This document shows, one piece after another, positions 15,773 to 23,351 of a stretch of DNA of 31,425 bases. The notes under the pieces are model-generated. The model saw nothing but the letters and a program-made list of their open reading frames with translations. It was not told the origin of the DNA and ran no database searches. A program made the position numbers and the translations under genes. The first letter of the stretch is position 1; each line of letters begins with the position of its first letter. Source of the stretch: DATEMK01 sp035275625 (GTDB taxonomy: Bacteria; Bacteroidota; Bacteroidia; AKYH767-A; OLB10); NCBI GenBank assembly GCA_035275625.1, contig DATEMK010000321.1:1-31425 (forward strand), read 5' to 3'.

Positions 15773-16381
15773 ATGCAAAAAAAAATTAGCAGAATTGCAA
15801 AATATCTTATGGGGCTTGTTGCACTTACTTTTATTTTTTCATGCAAGAAAGAACATCTCGAAATTGATTCTCCTCCGGGCAGCCCTGAACCGTTAATTTA
15901 TATTACAGCAAAATTGAACACTGATTCAGTTTATTTTACCGGAGGTATAAATTCTTATGTTGGAAGTGCATCAGTAAGCGATACGCTTACATACCGGACA
16001 TTTAACTTCACTTTAAAAAATCCGCAAAACTCCCATTCTTATTTTCAGATTTCAATTAATAATTATAAAAATGTGCAGGGAGTTCTGCTTGATGATTTGG
16101 ACAGCAGCATTTATACAGGAGCCCGGCACTACCAGGATACTATTCATTTTATGCCGTTGGCAGCAACAGTTGTGTGGATTGATTCTGCAGGAGTAAGATT
16201 TTCTTCAGTTTTTTTACACCAAACCCATCTTTTTTCAATACAGTCAGTAGAAGATATTATTTATGAAAATAAGAACTATAAAAAATTAACAGTTCAATTT
16301 GTTTGCAATCTCCGCGACATGAATGGGCACATTCTTCATTTGACCAATGGGAATGCAATCATTATTCTTGGAATAAACTGA
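15773..16381 (+). CDS. Lipoprotein of unknown function in the sigma operon
   Basis: A 202-residue lipoprotein: MQKKISRIAKYLMGLVALTFIFSC gives a lipobox with the modified Cys at 24. The following KKEH and Pro/Ser-rich start is a typical linker. The mature protein has many beta-like strands (YITAKLNTDSVYFTGG, YRTFNFTLKN, FSSVFLHQTHLF, LTVQFVCNL) and resembles lipoprotein partners often placed next to small barrel/anti-sigma genes, though I know no named family. It lies 4 nt after the dual-membrane protein gene and is probably co-expressed and co-regulated. It could be a ligand-sensing or regulatory partner of the barrel; this is inference. The C-terminus is hydrophobic (IIILGIN) but short. Confidence 0.7.
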   Translation: MQKKISRIAKYLMGLVALTFIFSCKKEHLEIDSPPGSPEPLIYITAKLNTDSVYFTGGINSYVGSASVSDTLTYRTFNFTLKNPQNSHSYFQISINNYKNVQGVLLDDLDSSIYTGARHYQDTIHFMPLAATVVWIDSAGVRFSSVFLHQTHLFSIQSVEDIIYENKNYKKLTVQFVCNLRDMNGHILHLTNGNAIIILGIN

Positions 16382-16416
16382 TTTATCTTACAATAATCTA
16401 CATAATAATCAAAATA

Positions 16417-16449
16417 TTTGAAAAATTTACCCAACATATCGTACATTTA
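16417..16449 (+). promoter_or_regulatory. Candidate Bacteroidota promoter for the PKD protein gene
   Basis: TTTG at 16417-16420 is followed after 21 nt by TACATTTA at 16442-16449, a one-mismatch form of TAnnTTTG. It lies 66 nt upstream of the ATG at 16516, in the 134-nt gap after the lipoprotein gene. Spacing and position fit the Bacteroidota -33/-7 arrangement. Confidence 0.45.
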
Positions 16450-16515
16450 CACGTCTTTAATAAGTGGAGCACGATTTTAAAATTCACTAAAAATAAAAAC
16501 AAGAAAATAAAAAAA

Positions 16516-17682
16516 ATGAAAAAAACAATTTACATTATCATGGCTTTGATGTTCACAGCATCAATTTCCAAAGCGCAAACGGGTTGCCATGCAATGTTTG
16601 GTTCACATCAAACAGCAAATACTCTAACTGTTAATTTTACCGATTCATCAACAAGTCCGCACACGATTATTTCATGGTTATGGAATTTTGGCGATGGAAC
16701 AACTTCAACATTGCAAAATCCATCGCATACTTATGTACATGACAGCACGTATTATGTTTGCCTGACTATTCATGATGACCATGGATGCAGCAATACTGTG
16801 TGTCACCACATTACTGTAAATCCGATTGTGCAGACGGGCTGTCATGCAATGTTTGGCTTTCATCAGACAGCTAATTCGCTTACCGTTCATTTTTCGGATT
16901 CATCAACAAGTTCTTATAACATTGTTTCATGGGCGTGGAATTTTGGCGATGGAAGTACTTCAACTGCACAAAACCCGATTCATACGTATGCTCAAGGAGG
17001 TACTTATAATGTTTGCCTGACAATTACGGATTCCCACGGTTGTCACAATACGTTTTGTCATCATATTACTGTTACAGCTCCGAATGTTTGCCATGCATCT
17101 TTCAGCTTTAACAATACTACGCTTGGGAACACGATTCATTTTATAAATACTTCAACGGGTTCTACGCCTAACACAACGTACTTATGGACTTTTGGTGATG
17201 GTACAAATTCAACTGATGTTAATCCTGTTCATGCATACGCTCACAACGGTGTGAATATGATTTGTCTGTACATGACTGATACCACAACAGGATGTTCATC
17301 ACATTACTGCCGTCAGATACATCATTCAGCAAATCATCATCCCCATTGGTATCCGCATCATGCAGCATTGATTCCGATAGCTACCCTGCGTGCATCTGAA
17401 ACAGATGCTGTTACTTTGGATAACCAGGAATATATTGTAAATTATCCCAACCCGGTTGTTTCCTCAAGCACCATTCAATACGAACTTGCAGATGATGCTG
17501 ATGTAAAAATTGAAATTTACGATATCCTTGGAAACAGAATAAGTCAGATTATTAATGAAAAAGAAACAGCAGGATTACACACGCAGCGCATAAGTGCTGA
17601 TAATTACACTGCCGGTTTTTATTTAATAAAAATGAGCGTAGGAGAAGAATCATTTATGAAGAAAATTGCAGTTTCGAAATAA
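16516..17682 (+). CDS. T9SS-secreted PKD-repeat protein rich in His and Cys
   Basis: A 388-residue protein. The open frame runs back to 16303 inside the previous gene, but the ATG at 16516 gives the signal peptide MKKTIYIIMALMFTASISKAQ. Three PKD domains follow (about 23-100, 108-187, 191-268), each with the family core W.FGDG (WNFGDGTTST, WNFGDGSTST, WTFGDGTNST). The first two are near copies and both begin CHAMFG and end CHHIT. After the third comes a His cluster with His269, His270, His274, His275, His277, His281 and His282. The type A CTD begins VNYPNP (about 313). PKD domains are usually adhesive or spacer modules. The repeated Cys-His pairs and the His tail are unusual and could bind a metal, which is inference. 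The gene is transcribed alone: candidate promoter in front, strong terminator behind. Confidence 0.88.
   Translation: MKKTIYIIMALMFTASISKAQTGCHAMFGSHQTANTLTVNFTDSSTSPHTIISWLWNFGDGTTSTLQNPSHTYVHDSTYYVCLTIHDDHGCSNTVCHHITVNPIVQTGCHAMFGFHQTANSLTVHFSDSSTSSYNIVSWAWNFGDGSTSTAQNPIHTYAQGGTYNVCLTITDSHGCHNTFCHHITVTAPNVCHASFSFNNTTLGNTIHFINTSTGSTPNTTYLWTFGDGTNSTDVNPVHAYAHNGVNMICLYMTDTTTGCSSHYCRQIHHSANHHPHWYPHHAALIPIATLRASETDAVTLDNQEYIVNYPNPVVSSSTIQYELADDADVKIEIYDILGNRISQIINEKETAGLHTQRISADNYTAGFYLIKMSVGEESFMKKIAVSK
16585..17088 (+). repeat. Two tandem PKD-coding repeats
   Basis: The unit starting TGCCATGCAATGTTTGG at 16585 recurs at 16840 (period 255 nt) and, more diverged, at 17089. Units one and two share long runs, including the GATTCATCAACAAG and TGGAATTTTGGCGATGGAA stretches. 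This points to a fairly recent internal duplication inside the PKD protein gene. Confidence 0.75.
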
Positions 17683-17709
17683 TTCTTAGAAAAGCTTAGT
17701 TTGCATTTT

Positions 17710-17740
17710 AAAAGAGCCTTGTAAACAGCAAGGCTCTTTT
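17710..17740 (+). terminator. Strong hairpin terminator after the PKD gene
   Basis: AAAAGAGCCTTG (17710-17721) and CAAGGCTCTTTT (17729-17740) form a perfect 12-bp stem with a 7-nt loop and T residues at the 3' end, 28 nt after the stop codon at 17682. The A run on the left and T run on the right make it able to work in both directions. It lies only 31 nt before the next ATG, so it may also act as a 5' hairpin for that operon. Confidence 0.85.
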
Positions 17741-17771
17741 GGTATTTAAAATAATTTCAAATCTAATAATC

Positions 17772-20486
17772 ATGTATAAAAAATTTATTCTGTTTACAGC
17801 TATTACATTATTTGTTTTAGTGATTAAAAATGCATACAGCCAATCTTCTGTTTCAGGACAAGTGAATAATAATACATCAACTGGAATTTCGGGGGCGCGT
17901 ATTACGTTGTTTAATTCCGGACTCACTTATTTTCGCGAGGTCAGAACGAATGCCACAGGAGCATTTACAATCCCCAATGTTCCTGCGGGAAATTATTCTT
18001 TAGGGGCTGAAAAAATGGGAAAAGATTATGTTCAACAATCTGTTAGTATTCCCTTGGGTGCGCCCGTTATAATCACATTGTACAACGAAACGCAGCCAGG
18101 TCAGTGGAATGTAATTGTAAATTCTCCTGAACCTCTCGGAGGAACAAATCTTGGTGCTTTAATGCCTGACGGAAAAATATTCTTCTGTCACGAGACAGTT
18201 GACCCGTTTTATTTTGACCCGTCAATAAATAACACATTGTCTGCACCTTCCAGCAGCAGTGTTCAGGGATGTGTCGGTCCTGTCCTGAGAGAAGATGGAA
18301 AACTTTGGTTTATTGGTGGCGCGTTAGTGCCTACATACGGACCCGGTTCAAGAAAAGTAAAATATTTTGACCCGGTAATCAACGTCTGGCAATTTCAACC
18401 TGATATGCTTGATTATCGCTGGTATCCGTCTGTTATCAAATTAGCCAGCAACAAAATTTTAATTGCCGGTGGCGGAAACCTGAATAATCCTGTTCGCACC
18501 AATACATCTGAAATTTATAACCCCACATCAGGTACAAGTGTTTTTACTGATACGATTGCTATTGGCAACGAAGTTTCACCTATTATTCTTTTGTACAATG
18601 GAAAAGTGTTAATGACTCATCGTCCTCCTCAGTTGTTTAATCCGGCAAACAATCAATGGAATCTTGCAGGAGCATTTGTGCAAAGTCCACGCACACCAAA
18701 CGGAGACCATGCTGACCATGAATTAGTGCTGATGCCAAATGGGGAAGCCATTGCAATTGGATACAAATCTTTTACTGCCGGTGTTTACGGAACTTTTGTG
18801 GAACGTTATAATCCAACCACCGATTCATGGTCTTTAGGAACCAGCATTTTACCGATTCGTTCACGTGCCAAAACAGTTTTACTTCCTGATAAGAAAATCC
18901 TTACCATCGGTGGATTTAAAGAAAATCCTTCAGACACCACCTCAACCAACTCGTATGGCTACATGAATCTCTGTGACATGTATAATCCGGCTTCTGATTC
19001 ATGGAGAAGATTGGCAAGATTAAACTACAGACGCGAATATCATTGTAACACGATTTTAATTCCTGATGGAAGAGTGATTGCTGTCGGAGGCGAAGGGCAG
19101 CCCGGTAATGAACCGCCATTCAGTGTTATTGAAGCTTTCAATCCTCCCTATTTATATCGCGGAATTCGACCTTCGATTTCATGGATTGATACCCTTACTT
19201 ATTCCCGTGGAGAGGAAATAGATTTTACTGTTAATTATGCTGATTCATTGACCGCTGTGCAATTATTGTCAACAGCAGTAGTAACACATTTTATGAATTC
19301 AGGCAATAACAGGTTTTTAGAATTGAATTTCATTCAAACTGGAGGCAATGTATCTGCAAACATTCCATCAGATTCTGTGACTGCTCCGGATGGTTATTAC
19401 ATGCTCTTTGCAATGGTGGATGATATTCCTTCAATTGCAAAAATAATTCGCATCTCAGGAAAATCCTCTTCTTCCTGTGTTCCTCCCTCAGCATCCATTT
19501 CAACAAGCGGACCTATAACAATTTGCTCAGGCGGAAGCGTAGGCTTAAATGCTTTCTCTCAGGCAAACCGGACCTATCAATGGAAAAAAGCAGGAATTGA
19601 CATTGCCGGTGCTACATTATCATCCTACACAGCTACCACCGGGGGTAATTATAAAGTTGTTGTAACAAACACTTTAACCGGATGTTCGAAAACAACAGCT
19701 ACTGGAACGTTAGTTACTGTAAACGCATTACCATCTGCCACGATAACTGCGCAGGGTCCGACTACATTTTGTACTGGAGGAAATGTGGTTTTAAATGCAC
19801 CTGTTGCAGTTAACCGGAGCTATCAATGGAAAAAAGGGGCTAATATTATTTCCGGTGCAACTTTATCATCTTATACTGCAACAACCGGAGGCAATTACAG
19901 AGTAATAGTAACAAATATTGTAACAGGCTGTTCTAAAACAACCACAAGTGCAACAGTGGTAACAGTAAATTCTCTTCCTGTTGCAACGATAACTCCGCAG
20001 GGACCTACCACATTCTGTGCAGGCGGAAGTGTGGTATTACAAGCAAATATGGGAGCCGGACTGACTTACAAGTGGAAAAAGGGAGCGAATTATATTTCAG
20101 GTGCAATTTCTTCAAATTACATGGCAACAACCGCTGGAACCTATAAGGTGGAAGTGACAAACAGCAATAGTTGTTCGAAAACATCTTCGGGTGTAACTGT
20201 AACTGTTCCTTGCAGGGAAGGAGAAAAGTTAATTTCACAAAATCCTTTTAATTTTTCGGTTGCTCCCAATCCATCACGAGGTGAAATTATTCTTACTTTT
20301 AACAATTCAATTAATATGGGAATTGTGAAGATTTTCAATGCATTAAATGAAAAGGTTTTTGAAGAGCAAATTCTCAATGAATCAAAAAAAGAAATTCATT
20401 TGAAAAATATTTCTGCCGGAATTTATTTCATAAAAATTTATTACGAAGAAAAACAGTACACTAAGAAATTTATTATTGAGAATTGA
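17772..20486 (+). CDS. T9SS-secreted copper-radical oxidase (galactose/glyoxal oxidase-like) with Ig-like repeats
   Basis: A 904-residue protein; the ATG at 17772 is chosen over an upstream TTG because it gives the signal peptide MYKKFILFTAITLFVLVIKNAYSQ. Domains: carboxypeptidase-regulatory-like sandwich (about 27-105), Kelch-type seven-bladed propeller with the galactose-oxidase C-terminal E-set (about 110-570), three Ig-like repeats of about 82 residues (573-814), type A CTD (about 825-904). The active-site residues of galactose/glyoxal oxidase are all in place: Cys167 in VQGCVGP and Tyr218 in DYRWYPS (the Cys-Tyr crosslink pair), Tyr423-His424 in REYHCN, and His506 in VVTHFMN. Family members use one copper and a tyrosyl radical to oxidise primary alcohols or aldehydes with O2, releasing H2O2. 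Substrate cannot be read from sequence. It is first in a five-gene T9SS operon; the next gene is its paralogue without the Ig repeats. Confidence 0.9.
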   Translation: MYKKFILFTAITLFVLVIKNAYSQSSVSGQVNNNTSTGISGARITLFNSGLTYFREVRTNATGAFTIPNVPAGNYSLGAEKMGKDYVQQSVSIPLGAPVIITLYNETQPGQWNVIVNSPEPLGGTNLGALMPDGKIFFCHETVDPFYFDPSINNTLSAPSSSSVQGCVGPVLREDGKLWFIGGALVPTYGPGSRKVKYFDPVINVWQFQPDMLDYRWYPSVIKLASNKILIAGGGNLNNPVRTNTSEIYNPTSGTSVFTDTIAIGNEVSPIILLYNGKVLMTHRPPQLFNPANNQWNLAGAFVQSPRTPNGDHADHELVLMPNGEAIAIGYKSFTAGVYGTFVERYNPTTDSWSLGTSILPIRSRAKTVLLPDKKILTIGGFKENPSDTTSTNSYGYMNLCDMYNPASDSWRRLARLNYRREYHCNTILIPDGRVIAVGGEGQPGNEPPFSVIEAFNPPYLYRGIRPSISWIDTLTYSRGEEIDFTVNYADSLTAVQLLSTAVVTHFMNSGNNRFLELNFIQTGGNVSANIPSDSVTAPDGYYMLFAMVDDIPSIAKIIRISGKSSSSCVPPSASISTSGPITICSGGSVGLNAFSQANRTYQWKKAGIDIAGATLSSYTATTGGNYKVVVTNTLTGCSKTTATGTLVTVNALPSATITAQGPTTFCTGGNVVLNAPVAVNRSYQWKKGANIISGATLSSYTATTGGNYRVIVTNIVTGCSKTTTSATVVTVNSLPVATITPQGPTTFCAGGSVVLQANMGAGLTYKWKKGANYISGAISSNYMATTAGTYKVEVTNSNSCSKTSSGVTVTVPCREGEKLISQNPFNFSVAPNPSRGEIILTFNNSINMGIVKIFNALNEKVFEEQILNESKKEIHLKNISAGIYFIKIYYEEKQYTKKFIIEN
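19488..20214 (+). repeat. Three tandem Ig-like-domain repeats
   Basis: Units start near 19488, 19734 and 19980 (period 246 nt, 82 codons). Each encodes a GP-T-CxGGxVxL start, a YQWKKG/YKWKKG strand, a SYTATT-GGNY/GTY strand and a SCSKT end. They are spacer or adhesion modules inserted between the oxidase domain and the CTD, and are missing from the neighbouring paralogue. Confidence 0.85.
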
Positions 20487-20529
20487 AATTATCAAACAAT
20501 AAATAATTCAATTACAAAAAAACAAAACA

Positions 20530-22503
20530 ATGTATCGGAAATTCTATTTAATCACCTTCATCGTTTGGCTTATATTCAGCAGCAAAAATGCTTACAGCCA
20601 GTTCCCTGCTTTCGGACAGGTGAATGATATTTCAACAATTGGAATTCCCGGTGCGCGTATTACATTGTTTGATTCTTCGCTCACTTATTTTCGGGAAATC
20701 AGAACCGATGCAACAGGGGCGTTTTCCATTTCAAATGTGCCTGCGGGAAATTATTTGCTTGGTGCTGAAAAAATCAACAAGGATTATGTTCAGCAATCAA
20801 TTGTGGTGCCCATGAGTGTCCCGGTTACAATCACATTGTATGATGAGATACAACCCGGACAATGGGATATTATTATGCAATCTCCTGAACCTTTAGGCGG
20901 AACAGACCTTGGGATTTTAGCACCTGACGGAGAAATATTTTACTGTCACAACACGATGGACCCTTTTGTTTTTGACCCTCTAACTAACGATACCATGTTC
21001 GTGCAGGGAGACACAACCATATTGGGTTGTGCAGCACCTACATTATTGCCTGATGGAAAAATAATATTTGCCGGGGGTGCAGATGTTAATGTGTATGGAC
21101 CCGGCACTCAAAAAATAAAAACCTATGATTACTTAACCGGAATTTGGCAACCCTTGCCGAATATGATTGATTACCGTTGGTATCCTACAATGGAACGATT
21201 AACTGACGGAAAATTATTGATTACCGGTGGCGGAACCTTGCTCAATCCTCAGCGGACAAATTCAACTGAAATTTATGACCCCGCCACAGGTACATCACAA
21301 ATGGTGGATACTACAGCCATCCCACAGGAACAATCACCTATCCTTATGCTTTATGATGGAAAAGTAATGATGACGCACCGTCCTCCTCAGCTTTACGACC
21401 CGGTAACACAGCAATGGGATACATGTGCAGATTTTTTACAGGGAAACCGTATGCCAAATGGTGACCATGCCGACCATGAATTGGTTCATCTTCCCGAACA
21501 AACTGTAGTTGCCATTGGATACCGTTCATTCACAGCAGGCGTGCCGGGAAATTTTATCGAAAAATACAATGAACAAACCAACACCTGGACTTATGGGGCA
21601 AACTTCAACCCCGTCCGTTCTCGTCCCGAAGTTATTTTACTTCCCGGAAAAAATATTTTAGTAATGGCAGGATATAAAGAAGATGCATTAGACACCACTT
21701 CAGTCAATCAATGGGGTATGATGGACATCACTGACATCTACAATCCATATACTGAGCAATGGAGGCGCTTAGCTCCGATGAATTACCATCGCGAGTACCA
21801 TGCCCTTGCAACATTAGTTCCTGATGGCAGAATTATAATGGTTGGAGGTGAAGGACAGCCAGGCAACGAACCGCCTTTCAGCATTATAGAAGCATTTAAA
21901 CCGCCTTATTTATTCAGAGGAGTACGTCCTGAAATCATAAACTTCACACAAACCGTTTTTCAGCGCGGAAGCCAGATTAACTTCGATGTCATAAAAACAG
22001 ATTCAGTCACACAGGTGATTTTGATGTCAACCACATCGGTAACACACATGATGAACTGCGGAAATAACCGGTATGCCGAATTGCAATTCACACAAACCGG
22101 AAATACTATTACTGCAAATATTGCGCTTGATTCGCTAAACGTATTGGATGGATATTATTTACTCTATGCAATGGTGGATGATATTCCATCCGTTGCAAAA
22201 ATCATTAGCATTGTGGGCAGCGCTACATCAACAGCAATTCAGAATTCACAAAACAATGCTTCAGATGAAATATTTATTTATCCCAATCCATGCAGCAATT
22301 TTATTTCAATACAGAATAAATCAAATGCAAAAAATATTTCTGTTGAGTTATTTGACATTACAGGAAAATGCGTTCTTAAAAAATTATTTTTCGCTGAAAA
22401 TAATTTTCAGATTCAGGTAAAAAATTTGGATGCAGGAATGTATTTAATCGCTGTTTCTGACAATAAAAAAATATTGAGGCAAAAAATAATTGTGCAACAT
22501 TAA
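20530..22503 (+). CDS. T9SS-secreted copper-radical oxidase (galactose/glyoxal oxidase-like)
   Basis: A 657-residue paralogue of the preceding protein: signal peptide MYRKFYLITFIVWLIFSSKNAYSQ, carboxypeptidase-regulatory-like domain (about 27-105), Kelch-type propeller with E-set domain (about 110-570), then directly the type A CTD (FIYPNPCSN, about 580-657). The active-site residues fall at exactly the same numbers as in its neighbour: Cys167 (LGCAAP), Tyr218 (DYRWYPT), Tyr423-His424 (REYHAL) and His506 (SVTHMMN). Conservation of the entire copper-radical site in both copies argues for two working oxidases and not one decayed duplicate. The surrounding loops differ, which would allow different substrates. 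It begins 43 nt after the upstream gene and ends with the TAA directly next to the next ATG, so it is mid-operon. Confidence 0.92.
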   Translation: MYRKFYLITFIVWLIFSSKNAYSQFPAFGQVNDISTIGIPGARITLFDSSLTYFREIRTDATGAFSISNVPAGNYLLGAEKINKDYVQQSIVVPMSVPVTITLYDEIQPGQWDIIMQSPEPLGGTDLGILAPDGEIFYCHNTMDPFVFDPLTNDTMFVQGDTTILGCAAPTLLPDGKIIFAGGADVNVYGPGTQKIKTYDYLTGIWQPLPNMIDYRWYPTMERLTDGKLLITGGGTLLNPQRTNSTEIYDPATGTSQMVDTTAIPQEQSPILMLYDGKVMMTHRPPQLYDPVTQQWDTCADFLQGNRMPNGDHADHELVHLPEQTVVAIGYRSFTAGVPGNFIEKYNEQTNTWTYGANFNPVRSRPEVILLPGKNILVMAGYKEDALDTTSVNQWGMMDITDIYNPYTEQWRRLAPMNYHREYHALATLVPDGRIIMVGGEGQPGNEPPFSIIEAFKPPYLFRGVRPEIINFTQTVFQRGSQINFDVIKTDSVTQVILMSTTSVTHMMNCGNNRYAELQFTQTGNTITANIALDSLNVLDGYYLLYAMVDDIPSVAKIISIVGSATSTAIQNSQNNASDEIFIYPNPCSNFISIQNKSNAKNISVELFDITGKCVLKKLFFAENNFQIQVKNLDAGMYLIAVSDNKKILRQKIIVQH

Positions 22504-23325
22504 ATGATAGCTGTGATGAAAAATTTTAAACAGACCTGTTGCAACTTAAAAGCATTCCTTATGATGGTTTGTTTTTTCTTCATTTACTATTGCTCATTCT
22601 CGCAATATATTTCCAGCACTGTTGAACAGGTTTCATCTCCCACGGTTACACCTGCCTCGGTTAACAATCCTGTAATACGAATCAGAATAGATGTTGGACA
22701 AAATCCGATTACCGTTTATAATTTGTTTATGAGTACAAATGGTTCTACTAATCCAATTGCAGACATTGACAGTGCAAAAATTTTTTACACCGACACCAGT
22801 TCTGTTTTTTCAGCTAATGTGCAATATGGCCCAACTGTTTCTCATCCGGGCAGCGGCATTTCAATAGGCAACGGGAATATGTTTCCGATAGATTCAGGAG
22901 CAAATTATTTTTGGTTGGTGTATGACATAAATGATTCTGCAATTGTTTGTGACAGCATTGATGCAACCTGTTACTCTATTTATATGAGCAACGGAACTGC
23001 TACTCCGGCTGTAACCGACCCTCCGGGATTTGCAATTATCGGCTCCTGTCCGACCGGAATAAATGATGAAAATATTCAGCACGAGTACAGTTGGTTTATA
23101 TATCCGAATCCATCCAGGGATTTTATTTTGGTCCAGAATAAATCAAGTTCAAAAAATCTTTGGATTAAATTAGTTGACATCACCGGTAAATCTGTTTTTG
23201 AAAAAACTATTTCAGCAGAAAATAATTTTCAAATACAAGTAAATAATTTGGAATCAGGAATGTATTTAATCATAGTTTCCGATGATAAAAAAACATTCCG
23301 ACAAAAAATTATTGTACGACATTAA
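22504..23325 (+). CDS. T9SS-secreted protein with sialidase-N-terminal-like domain
   Basis: A 273-residue protein. The ATG at 22504 directly follows the previous stop; 22516 is an alternative start. A signal peptide ends near SFSQ (about 34). The single domain (about 35-180) carries the pattern of the BNR-repeat neuraminidase N-terminal domain as found in Bacteroidota T9SS proteins: a VNNPVIRIRIDVG strand, an NLFMSTNGSTNPIADIDSAKIFYT segment, and an NYFWLVYDINDSA segment. No sialidase catalytic propeller follows; the protein goes straight to the type A CTD (WFIYPNPSRDF, about 198-273). The domain is probably a carbohydrate-binding or structural sandwich. Its CTD is nearly the same as those of the genes on both sides. 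Confidence 0.8.
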   Translation: MIAVMKNFKQTCCNLKAFLMMVCFFFIYYCSFSQYISSTVEQVSSPTVTPASVNNPVIRIRIDVGQNPITVYNLFMSTNGSTNPIADIDSAKIFYTDTSSVFSANVQYGPTVSHPGSGISIGNGNMFPIDSGANYFWLVYDINDSAIVCDSIDATCYSIYMSNGTATPAVTDPPGFAIIGSCPTGINDENIQHEYSWFIYPNPSRDFILVQNKSSSKNLWIKLVDITGKSVFEKTISAENNFQIQVNNLESGMYLIIVSDDKKTFRQKIIVRH

Positions 23326-23351
23326 AAAAATCATATACTATAAAAAATAAG

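Noticed and set aside
22504..23325. Sialidase enzyme
   Set aside because: Only an N-terminal accessory-type domain is present; no catalytic propeller or Asp-box repeats.
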